In this document: positions 1 to 7,323 of the stretch, one piece after another
Numbering within the stretch: the stretch's first letter is position 1
How the letters are laid out: each line of letters starts with the position of its first letter
DNA from: CALARM01 sp964431735
Lineage (GTDB): Bacteria; Vulcanimicrobiota; SpSt-956; JAKJGF01
Direction: 5' to 3'
DNA length: 36,557 nt
NCBI GenBank assembly: GCA_964431735.1
Contig: CAYSLJ010000065.1
Span: 1 to 36,557, forward strand
Translations under genes and position numbers: made by a program
The notes under the pieces: model-generated
Told to the model about the DNA's origin: nothing
Seen by the model: only the letters and a program-made list of their open reading frames with translations
The model's database searches: none

Positions 1-14
1 CTTGGACAAACCAT
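1..14 (-). CDS. Start of a minus-strand gene cut by the window edge
   Basis: On the minus strand an ATG at 14-12 opens a reading frame (Met-Val-Cys-Pro-) that runs off the left edge. A good Shine-Dalgarno, AAGGAG, lies at 27-22, seven bases upstream of the ATG. The spacing and the AT-rich leader make a real start likely, but four codons are too few to identify a product. It would be divergent from the ATPase gene at 223. Confidence 0.45.
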
Positions 15-222
15 TTTTATTCTCCTTCAATACTTTTTTATCTTATTATATCATATCACTACTTCTTTAGGACTACCAAAGATTTTACGGATTTTTTAAA
101 TCTGTGTCATCAGTGTTATCTGTTTAATCCGTGAGTAAGACAGAAAGAATAGGAAAAATGACAGAATTGTGATAAAATAAAGGAGTAAGGGAATATATCA
201 TTTATAGAAATGGGGTAAAACT
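15..222. repeat. Divergent intergenic region with four tandem 9-mers
   Basis: This is the spacer between the divergent genes at 14 and 223. Positions 100-135 hold four head-to-tail 9-mers: ATCTGTGTC, ATCAGTGTT, ATCTGTTTA and ATCCGTGAG. Short degenerate arrays of this kind are often seen in intergenic DNA of environmental bacteria. I see no convincing promoter. Confidence 0.5.
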
Positions 223-1386
223 TTGCAATTAAACAGTTTAAGTATCGAAGGTTTCCGTTCACTCAAAAATACCACCTGGCATCCAGGGCGGTTAAATGTA
301 TTAATAGGCCCCAACGGCTCCGGCAAATCTAATCTAATCAAAGCTTTAAGGCTTATGTCCCATTCAGCTTCCGGTAAGCTTTATGATTCCCTTGTTAATA
401 TGGGAGGAGTTTCGCCTCTTTTATGGGATGGTCAGGTAGATAAAATCACATGGAGAGCTCAACTTTTATTCGATAATCACAGGTTAGATTATCAATTTTC
501 CCTCGGATACAGACAAAAAATCGGTAACTATTTTATCCATGAAGAATCATTAAAAAATATTACTGATAATCAAGAAATTCTGCCTTTAGAACTTATCGAA
601 AAAACAAAACTTACTCCTGTTGATATTCCGGTATATGCCGGTGAAAATACTTCATCTAGTGACGATTTTATCCTTACGGAAACAATATTATCTCAAATAG
701 GAAGATATGATAAAACTCCTGATATCAGGCAGTTAAGACGATGGCTAACTAATATTATGACTTATCATGATATGCCTGTAGATGAGAATGCTTCTTTACG
801 CCGTTCCTCTGTTTTAAGAGTAGAGAAACAAATTAATCGGGACGGGCAGAATCTGGTTCCTGTACTCCATACTCTTTACTCTTCGGATAGAGATTTTAGA
901 GCGGATATTGATATGGGAATGAATGCAGTTTTCTCCAATCAATTACAGGAACTTGTATTCCCTCCGGCAGAAGATCAACGTATTCAATTAAAATTAAACT
1001 GGAGAACAATGAAACGGGCCCAGGGTATGTCAGATCTATCTGATGGCACGGTTAAATTTCTTCTATTACTTACAATTCTTGCAAGCCCTGAATTACCGCC
1101 ATTATTAATTATTGATGAACCGGAAAACGGACTTCATCCGGGTATGTTACCTGTTATAGCAGAATATGCATGGAGTGCTTCGGAAAAATGCCAGGTAGTT
1201 CTTTCCACACATTCTTCTGAATTACTTAACTGTCTGGGAGAATTTAATCCCACTGTAACAGTATTTTCCAATGAATATGGTGAAACTCAATTAAAGAATT
1301 GCGATAATAAAGAATTATCACGATGGCTGGAAAAATATAGTCTTGGAAATTTATTCCTTTCAGGTGAACTTGAGGGGATCTTATGA
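223..1386 (+). CDS. ABC/SMC-type AAA ATPase, possible defence-system ATPase
   Basis: A 387-residue ATPase of the AAA_21/RecF-like group. It shows Walker A GPNGSGKS (29-36), an ABC-signature-like LSDGT (272-276), Walker B LLIIDEPENG (about 294-303) and a switch His in VVLSTHSSELL. The start is TTG at 223, with GGGG at 212-215 as a plausible SD. An ATG at 210 is out of frame and stops after two codons. The last four bases overlap the next gene as ATGA, so the two are translationally coupled. ATPases of this class paired with a Toprim-like partner are common in phage-defence systems such as OLD/Gabija-like, AbiL-like and PARIS-like. The family assignment is firm. The defence role is inferred from the partnership. 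Confidence 0.88.
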   Translation: MQLNSLSIEGFRSLKNTTWHPGRLNVLIGPNGSGKSNLIKALRLMSHSASGKLYDSLVNMGGVSPLLWDGQVDKITWRAQLLFDNHRLDYQFSLGYRQKIGNYFIHEESLKNITDNQEILPLELIEKTKLTPVDIPVYAGENTSSSDDFILTETILSQIGRYDKTPDIRQLRRWLTNIMTYHDMPVDENASLRRSSVLRVEKQINRDGQNLVPVLHTLYSSDRDFRADIDMGMNAVFSNQLQELVFPPAEDQRIQLKLNWRTMKRAQGMSDLSDGTVKFLLLLTILASPELPPLLIIDEPENGLHPGMLPVIAEYAWSASEKCQVVLSTHSSELLNCLGEFNPTVTVFSNEYGETQLKNCDNKELSRWLEKYSLGNLFLSGELEGIL

Positions 1387-2006
1387 AATTTCTTTTATTT
1401 GTAGAAGGTCATACAGAACAAAAATCTCTTGGATCTTTTTTAAAACGCTGGCTGGATCCGAGATTATCTCTTCCTGTTGGAATTACTGTTATCCGTTTTC
1501 AGGGATGTGATCAATATCTTGGAGATATACATCAGAGAACTCATACTGCTCTGGCCGGTGATAAGAGTAATAATATAATTGCAGCAATAGGCATTCTCGA
1601 TCTTTACGGATTGAAGTTTCCTGAGACACTGAATAATGTTAAAGAACGCTATAACAGGGCTAAAGAAAATATTCAAAAAAATGTAAATCATCCTAAATTC
1701 AGACAGTTTTTTCTGGTTCATGAACTGGAGGGGTTGCTATTCAGTGATAAATATATATTTCCAGATGCAATCTCCAGAGTATTTCCTAAAAAAGCATCAT
1801 ATCCGGAAACTATTAATTTTGATGAGCCACCGGCTAAACTTCTGGGAAAACTATATAAAGAACACTTGAATAAAGATTATAGAAAAACTACTACAGGGAA
1901 AGCTCTTTTTGATAAATTAAATCCTGAAAAAGCCTATGAAAAATGCCCATTCTTCAAGTTGATGCTTGACGAGATGTTATATTTAGCAAAAGAGGCCGGT
2001 TTGTGA
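1383..2006 (+). CDS. DUF4276 (Toprim-like) partner of the ATPase
   Basis: A 207-residue protein that begins MKFLLFVEGHTEQKSL, the typical N-terminus of DUF4276. It also has the family's ILDLYGL segment and the HELEGLLFSD motif (about 119-128). The acidic residues VEG..E near the start and D in LDLYG are where a Toprim-type metal site is expected. The start ATG overlaps the stop of the upstream ATPase (ATGA), which points to fixed stoichiometry. DUF4276 proteins are regularly found beside ABC-type ATPases in conflict systems. Nuclease activity here is an inference from the fold, not demonstrated. Confidence 0.82.
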   Translation: MKFLLFVEGHTEQKSLGSFLKRWLDPRLSLPVGITVIRFQGCDQYLGDIHQRTHTALAGDKSNNIIAAIGILDLYGLKFPETLNNVKERYNRAKENIQKNVNHPKFRQFFLVHELEGLLFSDKYIFPDAISRVFPKKASYPETINFDEPPAKLLGKLYKEHLNKDYRKTTTGKALFDKLNPEKAYEKCPFFKLMLDEMLYLAKEAGL

Positions 2007-2071
2007 GCAGCCTGTAGAAGATTTATTAAGATGATAAAAATAAGTATGAGAAACTGCACAGGAAAGAAGGT

Positions 2072-2956
2072 TTAAATAATAAAAACCTCAACACATTCGA
2101 GGCCAAAGCCGAAATTTTTCACTTTTTCTCCCTCGAACAGCCCATCTATAAAAACCAGGGGATAAATATATCGGAGATCAATTGAAAGAGCCTTACCTCC
2201 GACTTCAATAAAAGGTTTCCTGAAAGGGCCTGTAATAAAATCTGCCAGTAAGGCAAGTTCATGGTAAGAAATTTTTTCTAATTCTATAAATGTCATATCT
2301 TCTTCCAGGAGTTTTTTACAGTCCTCTTTAAAATGTTCATCTGCTCCTATCAAAATCTTCGGGATAATAATACGGGAATTTATAGCTATATCTCTTTCAA
2401 AATAACTGAGAAAATCATTTCCCTGTGCATATCTGATATGCGATTCTACAAATTCGGAAAGATCAAGGGACTTAAAACAATAGCGGAAAGCTATTTTACA
2501 TACGGAGGGTCTGTAATCTTCCAGAATACATCCCTTTCCAGGTATAAGGAAAAAACAATCGCTGTTCCTTTCATTATATCTGTCAGTTGTTTCCATTTCT
2601 TCATTGAATTGATTTATTCTTGCATCTATACCTCTATAAACTGTGACAAAAGATTTTACATCATAATCATTTTCTTCCAGATAAGAAAAAAAATCCCGTC
2701 CGAAATTTTTATTTATGAGATATTTCAGAGAGACTTTTACGTTTTCTTTGAATTTTTTCTTAAAAGACTGATCAAAGGTAAGAGCTTTTTTCAGTATGAC
2801 CAGATCATCTTTTTCAAACAATATATCTAAAGGTACAAAAGAAGATACGGGAGAAATATTATAGGAGCAGCACATTCCGTTACATTTCCCGCAGATACTT
2901 TTATAATAATCTGAAAGTTTTTTTCTGGTGTCAGGATATTTATAAGTTCCAATCAT
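2072..2956 (-). CDS. YkgJ-type cysteine-cluster protein
   Basis: A 294-residue protein with the YkgJ/CxxCxxxCC signature. C22, C25, C29 and C30 lie near the N-terminus (CGKCNGMCC). C134, C143, C153 and C160 follow, including the diagnostic RPSVC segment. The family binds zinc or an Fe-S cluster through these cysteines, and its cellular role is poorly defined. It is longer than the minimal domain of about 100 residues. A helical insert of about 100 residues separates the two cysteine groups, and the C-terminal 130 residues are unassigned. The ATG is at 2956. The gene is downstream of, and co-oriented with, the TPR/PepSY gene but is separated from it by a long inverted repeat. Confidence 0.8.
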   Translation of the reverse strand: MIGTYKYPDTRKKLSDYYKSICGKCNGMCCSYNISPVSSFVPLDILFEKDDLVILKKALTFDQSFKKKFKENVKVSLKYLINKNFGRDFFSYLEENDYDVKSFVTVYRGIDARINQFNEEMETTDRYNERNSDCFFLIPGKGCILEDYRPSVCKIAFRYCFKSLDLSEFVESHIRYAQGNDFLSYFERDIAINSRIIIPKILIGADEHFKEDCKKLLEEDMTFIELEKISYHELALLADFITGPFRKPFIEVGGKALSIDLRYIYPLVFIDGLFEGEKVKNFGFGLECVEVFII

Positions 2957-2964
2957 ACATTGAT

Positions 2965-3040
2965 GAGTGGTGAATAGTGAGTGGTGAGTAGTGAGTAAAC
3001 AGGATCTTTTCTACTCACTATTCACTACTCACTATTCACT
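2965..3040. repeat. Long inverted repeat built of 7-bp units
   Basis: The left arm 2969-2997 and right arm 3012-3040 pair over 29 positions with three G/A differences, around a 14-nt loop. Both arms are strings of heptads: GTGAGTG, GTGAATA and GTGAGTA on the left, with ACTCACT and ATTCACT on the right. The differences would be G-U pairs in plus-strand RNA and mismatches in minus-strand RNA. The element lies immediately after the stop of the TPR gene and before the YkgJ-like gene. It could act as a terminator or mRNA stabiliser, but no T-tract follows it. Confidence 0.75.
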
Positions 3041-3043
3041 TAA

Positions 3044-5374
3044 TTACGGTGCCACCTGTTCAGTCAGACTTCCGAGAACAGCGCCGTTACCTGCATCGAT
3101 AAACATTTCTACTAACTGACCTGCTTCATTTACCATATCCACTTCATATATAAGATAACCCTGCTTCTGTCTTAAATCTATTTCCAGCAGTTTTCCCGGC
3201 ACCTGTGCAAGGGCTATGGCGGAAACCTGTTCAAAAGTCACTCCTGTCATATCGGGATAGAGGCTTATGTCTTCCGTATCTATCTTTACGCATCCGGGAT
3301 TAATAAGTATTTCATTCTCAGGTTTTGTATTCGGATCTTCTACGTAACTGTCCTTCAAAGAAATCAATAAAGTATCACCTGTACCTGCATCAAATATTGC
3401 TTTTATTATCTGCTTTACAGGATTTATGACTTCAACTTCATAAACAAGATAACCGATTGCATCATCAAGTTCTATAGATAAAAGTTTTCCCGGAACTTCT
3501 TTCCTTGCTTTGGAAAGAGCATCGTCAAAAGATATGGATGCCATGGACGGATAATTCACTTCACTTATACTATTATCCAGTTTTATAGTTCCTGTTATTC
3601 CGTTCTCTACCACCACTACTTCAGGTGTTTTAATTTCTTCTATGGTAATATCGTAATTTTTTGCTTTCTCTCTCACTTCTTCAATAGTGTCGTTATCACC
3701 CTGAGCAACGGCCCATTTTAATGCTTCAAGAATCTCTATTTCAGTATCTGACTTTCTTCCCAGTTTATAATATATGTCTGCCAGTGCCAGATGATATTCT
3801 ACATTTTCAGGGGCAATTCTTACACTTTCCTTGTATTCTGCCATGGCAAGATAGAGTTTACCCTGGGTTGCATGGACACTTCCGAGAGCGGCATGGGCTT
3901 CATGATCGAGAGGATAAATCTCAATGAGTGCTTTATATTGATCTACGGCATCACTGTATCTCGCCTGGTCTCTGTAAATATTTGCAAGGTTGAACATAGC
4001 GTTTCTATGTTTAGGATCAAGGGTCAGCACTATCTTATATTCTTCTATCGCCTCTGAATACTGGGCATTTTCATAATAAATTGTTGCCAGATTATAATGG
4101 GCGTCTATACTCTTATAATTTAACTGTATCGCTCTTTTATATTCAGCTATGGCAGAAGGATTATCATGGAGTTTATAATATACTACTGCAAGATTAAAAT
4201 GGGCATCGAAATTATTATCATCTGCTTCTATGGATTTAATATAAAATTCCTTTGCTTTTTCCAGATCACCCTGTTCGTAATATATGGTGCCAAGACTGTA
4301 ATAGGCTGCAGCATTTGTGGGCTCCAGCTTAACAACAGTATTATATTCCTCTATTGCTTTCTGAGTACTACCCTGTTTATAATATATATTTCCCATATTC
4401 AAATGGGCTCCAACATGATTGGGATCCAGTTCTATAGTTCTTTTAAAATGAACTGTAGCATTTTCATAATCTCCCTGTTCATAATAAACTCTGCCGAGAT
4501 TGTAATGGGCTTCAAGCAAATCAGGATTTATGGATAAAGCTGTAAGATATTCTTCCTCTGCTTTATCAAGATCTTTTTTCTTTTCATAATAATAATTACC
4601 TTCCAGATAATGAGCCCTGGCAAAGAGAGGATATACGTCCTGATTATCAGGATAACGTTTCTTTACAGTTTCATATTGAAGTAATGCCACATCAAAATCT
4701 TCTTCTGCAAGATAAAGTTCTGCCATATCAAAATAACACTGTCTGATAGATTTATTAACAGAGTCCTGGTTATTTTTATCCTGCATAAGAACCTTATCAT
4801 ATTCTGATATGGCAAGATTATATTCTTTCTGTTTTGTATAAATTATAGCCATTTTTTTATGGGTTTCAGAATCTATGGGGTCAAGGTTTATGGCTCTCTG
4901 GTAGTTCTCCAGGGAGAGATCGAGATTATCGTTATCAAAATAAATATTACCCAGTTGAATAAATCCGTCTCTCAAGAGAGGATCCAGTTTTACCGCCTGT
5001 TTATAGTTCTTAATGGCTCTGTCATTATCGCCAAGGGCCTTATAAACATTTGCCAGGTTATAATTTATGGCAGGGTATTCGGGGCTTAATCTGTATACTG
5101 TCTCAAATTCCTTTGCAGATGCTTCAAGGCATCCGGGAAATTCTCTTCTTATGTAATATTCCGTACCAAGATTAAAATGGGCATCAGGGTAATCCTGAAA
5201 TAAATCAATAGCAGCTTTAAACTCATCTATAGCTGCTTCATGTTTGCCATCTCTGGAATATTCCAGACCTTTTTTATTATGTTCAATAGCCCGGTCTCTT
5301 ACAGTCTGGGCCTGAACATTGATGAGTGTAAACAATATAAAAAGAATAGAAAAAAGAATAGAAAATGGTTTCAT
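3044..5374 (-). CDS. Exported TPR-repeat protein with two C-terminal PepSY domains
   Basis: About 776 residues from the ATG at 5374. The N-terminus (KPFSILFSILFILFTLI, then VQA-Q) is a Sec signal peptide with a plausible signal peptidase I site, so the protein is exported. About sixteen TPR units fill residues 30-590, with the usual A/G-Y-NLG-Y-A--P spacing. Two PepSY-like domains follow (about 605-672 and 695-772). Each has PGKLL, a G-YLVYEV/G-YLIYEV strand and FDAGTG/IDAGNG. PepSY domains often occur in secreted peptidase regulators, and TPRs are protein-binding scaffolds. An in-frame TTG at 5389 would add five residues but lies in a hairpin and is less likely. The client protein is unknown. 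Confidence 0.85.
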   Translation of the reverse strand: MKPFSILFSILFILFTLINVQAQTVRDRAIEHNKKGLEYSRDGKHEAAIDEFKAAIDLFQDYPDAHFNLGTEYYIRREFPGCLEASAKEFETVYRLSPEYPAINYNLANVYKALGDNDRAIKNYKQAVKLDPLLRDGFIQLGNIYFDNDNLDLSLENYQRAINLDPIDSETHKKMAIIYTKQKEYNLAISEYDKVLMQDKNNQDSVNKSIRQCYFDMAELYLAEEDFDVALLQYETVKKRYPDNQDVYPLFARAHYLEGNYYYEKKKDLDKAEEEYLTALSINPDLLEAHYNLGRVYYEQGDYENATVHFKRTIELDPNHVGAHLNMGNIYYKQGSTQKAIEEYNTVVKLEPTNAAAYYSLGTIYYEQGDLEKAKEFYIKSIEADDNNFDAHFNLAVVYYKLHDNPSAIAEYKRAIQLNYKSIDAHYNLATIYYENAQYSEAIEEYKIVLTLDPKHRNAMFNLANIYRDQARYSDAVDQYKALIEIYPLDHEAHAALGSVHATQGKLYLAMAEYKESVRIAPENVEYHLALADIYYKLGRKSDTEIEILEALKWAVAQGDNDTIEEVREKAKNYDITIEEIKTPEVVVVENGITGTIKLDNSISEVNYPSMASISFDDALSKARKEVPGKLLSIELDDAIGYLVYEVEVINPVKQIIKAIFDAGTGDTLLISLKDSYVEDPNTKPENEILINPGCVKIDTEDISLYPDMTGVTFEQVSAIALAQVPGKLLEIDLRQKQGYLIYEVDMVNEAGQLVEMFIDAGNGAVLGSLTEQVAP

Positions 5375-5380
5375 AGATAT

Positions 5381-5416
5381 TAACAGCAAAAAGCTGTTAT
5401 ACTATCCCCCTCTCGA
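5381..5416 (-). promoter_or_regulatory. SD separated from start codon by a perfect hairpin
   Basis: On the minus strand the strong purine-rich SD GAGAGGGGGA (5414-5405) is about 30 nt from the ATG at 5374, which is too far. A perfect 7-bp hairpin, TAACAGC-AAAAA-GCTGTTA (5381-5399), lies between them. If folded, it would bring the SD to about 11 nt from the ATG. This may be a structured ribosome-binding site. The geometry is seen; the function is inferred. Confidence 0.4.
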
Positions 5417-5691
5417 AGATTTACAAATAATACGACAACGTTGTTTTTTAATTCTTCATAAGATACATATATCCTGTTTTTAATATTAAAATAAGCTGGA
5501 TTTTATGTCTGATGTGTTTTATAATATATAAATATAATGTACTATGGTGAGTATAAATAACACACGTATACTTTCGTGACGCGTAACGCGTAACACGTGA
5601 CGGGAAGGAAGACTTTTATTACATGTTTATACTCAGGTCAGTAATATAGAAACCAGCATATTCTTTCTCTATTTTTAAGGAAGGTAAAATT
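5417..5691. repeat. Divergent intergenic region with GCGTRAY heptads
   Basis: This is the AT-rich spacer between the divergent genes at 5374 and 5692. A heptad cluster at 5575-5602 reads CGTGACG CGTAACG CGTAACA CGTGACG. Sequence on both sides resembles that around other copies: the left flank resembles 7006-7046 and the right flank resembles 22212-22272. The repeat unit may therefore be larger than the heptads. An SD (AAGGAAGG, 5679-5686) serves the gene at 5692. Confidence 0.6.
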
Positions 5692-6879
5692 ATGGAACTT
5701 GATACCTTTATACTGACTGTAGAAGATTTTCTTGAAGGTATAATAACAGAGGAATTTCTTCAGGAAGAAATAAATTATACAAAAGAAGAAATTCTGGAAA
5801 AAAAACAGGTTTTAAATAATGAAGTATCTTTTAAAATCCTCTCTGCAATAGAAGAGATGATGAAATATTTTACAGTAAAACCTGATAAAGAATATGTGAG
5901 AACAGGGTTAAGTAAAGTAAAAGATATAAATAAAATATTCAAAACTGCAGGTTACGGAACAGAACATTTAATAACCACCGGCTCTGATTATGCCATACCA
6001 TCAGGTATGCACATACCTGACAGAGACTATTACAAAGAAGATAAAAATCATACAGACTATGTTTCAGATCCGGTAGAATCGCCTCTTTACAGTCTCCTTA
6101 TCAGTTATGAAGAACTGATTGCAGAAAAAATTACAACAAAAGACTGGATAGACCAGTTAATGGATTCCCAGGAAGAACTCTATTATCTTCTGGAAAAAAT
6201 AGATGAACATTCAGAAGATATTGATATAGACATATTTGATTTCTATACAGATCTGGTGCAACAGGCAATTACAATGCTCGAAGATCTGGAAATTAAATAT
6301 TCTGAAGAAGAGATATCACAGGAACAATCCAGAGAAATATTAGAAGAAATAAGGTATTTAAATAAAGAAATATATAAATATCAGGGAAAATTCTCTATTG
6401 AAGAAAATTACGATATAAAAGATTCCATTCACGAAGCTTACGAAAAATTTCAGGAAGAAGACTATAAAACAGGCAATTATATTATTATAGAAGAAAATAT
6501 TCAAAAATATCTGGATGGAAGTATAAGTGAAGAAGATTTTTTTAATGCTATAAAAAAGATTAAAAACGTTATTTCAAGTGTGGAAGAACAGTATGAGAAT
6601 CTTCCCATATCACAGGAAGAACTCACACTGGAAGTAATCAGAGGAGACAAACTTCTTACGGAAGGGATTATGTTATGGCTGGAAGGTCTGGAAATTATTG
6701 AAGACTCCATATACAGTGAGACAAAAGATAAAGATATGTTCCAGGAAGGTCTGACAAATATATTTATGGGAAATAAAAGACTGGTAATTTTACAGTATTT
6801 TTCAGAACAAATACAGAAACAGGTTCAATTGCAGAAAACCTTCCAGGAAGGCATGACAGAAGGCACTATGGGAACGTGA
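5692..6879 (+). CDS. Acidic Glu-rich helical protein of unknown function
   Basis: A 395-residue protein with ATG at 5692 and a good SD at 5679-5686. It is strongly acidic and predicted helical, with no signal peptide or membrane segment. I do not recognise a family. It seems to contain three diverged internal repeats of about 120 residues. Each opens with a helix followed by an 'I(T/S)-E-F' turn and a second helix: FLEGIITEEFLQEEI near residue 14, LIAEKITTKDWIDQL near 143, and YLDGSISEEDFFNAI near 268. The TGA stop lies inside the first unit of a long heptad array, so the natural 3' end may have been altered by the array. Confidence 0.7.
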   Translation: MELDTFILTVEDFLEGIITEEFLQEEINYTKEEILEKKQVLNNEVSFKILSAIEEMMKYFTVKPDKEYVRTGLSKVKDINKIFKTAGYGTEHLITTGSDYAIPSGMHIPDRDYYKEDKNHTDYVSDPVESPLYSLLISYEELIAEKITTKDWIDQLMDSQEELYYLLEKIDEHSEDIDIDIFDFYTDLVQQAITMLEDLEIKYSEEEISQEQSREILEEIRYLNKEIYKYQGKFSIEENYDIKDSIHEAYEKFQEEDYKTGNYIIIEENIQKYLDGSISEEDFFNAIKKIKNVISSVEEQYENLPISQEELTLEVIRGDKLLTEGIMLWLEGLEIIEDSIYSETKDKDMFQEGLTNIFMGNKRLVILQYFSEQIQKQVQLQKTFQEGMTEGTMGT

Positions 6880-6995
6880 TGCGTAACGCGTGATGCGTGA
6901 TGCGTAATGCGTAATGCGTAATGCGTGATACTCGTGATGCGTAATGCGTGATGAGTAATGCGTGATGAGTAATGCGTGATACTCGTGATGCGTAT
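6875..6995. repeat. Long tandem array of 7-bp GCGTRAY units
   Basis: About 17 consecutive heptads of the type GCGTGAT, GCGTAAT or GCGTAAC, with occasional GAGTAAT and a 9-nt ACTCGTGAT spacer unit. It starts at the stop codon of the upstream gene. On the opposite strand it translates as a repetitive Ile-Thr-His-Ala-Ser-Arg peptide (three heptads make seven codons), which is not a real protein. This is the longest copy of the dispersed heptad family in the window. Confidence 0.9.
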
Positions 6996-7031
6996 TTACT
7001 GAGGTGATCATAAATAATAAATATATGCTCT

Positions 7032-7147
7032 CGTGACGCGTAACGCGTGACGCGTGACGCGTGGTTCGATGCGTAATGCGTAATTAATCCCTCAGGGCGT
7101 TTAATTAAACGCCCCTACTTCCTTTTCACTTTTCACTTTTCACCACT
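7032..7147. repeat. Second heptad cluster, 20-bp palindrome and TTTTCAC heptads
   Basis: 7032-7085 holds GTGACGC/GTAACGC/GTAATGC heptads. A perfect 20-bp palindrome, GGGCGTTTAATTAAACGCCC, occupies 7095-7114. At 7124-7147 the heptads are TTTTCAC repeated, then CACTCAC. The stretch 6996-7323 before malE otherwise shows only AT-rich sequence and a C-run (7157-7164). I could not place a confident promoter. Confidence 0.75.
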
Positions 7148-7278
7148 CACTCCCATCCCCCCCCTTTTATTTTCTTCAATCTATAAACCTCTTAGAAGGA
7201 TTTTATTATCATTTCGTTGAATAGTTATAATTAATATCTGTACGGTATCTCACAGACTGTAAAGATATGGTTATGCCT

Positions 7279-7303
7279 TGCGTCACGCGTCACGCGTCAC
7301 GAA
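7279..7303. repeat. Heptad cluster immediately upstream of malE
   Basis: Three CGTCACG-type units (opposite strand of GTGACGC) precede the malE Shine-Dalgarno by about 8 bases. The array creates an open frame from an ATG at 7267 into malE, which gives a false N-terminal extension of 19 residues. Confidence 0.8.
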
Positions 7304-7323
7304 CAAAAACGGAGGTTACAACA

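Noticed and set aside
2333..2830. 165-codon plus-strand frame
   Set aside because: It is the antisense shadow of the YkgJ-like gene, whose cysteine motifs define the coding strand.
6802..7011. 69-codon minus-strand frame rich in Ile-Thr-His-Tyr-Ala-Ser-Arg
   Set aside because: It is a translation of GCGTRAY heptads (21 nt gives seven residues). It has no SD and overlaps the end of a real gene.
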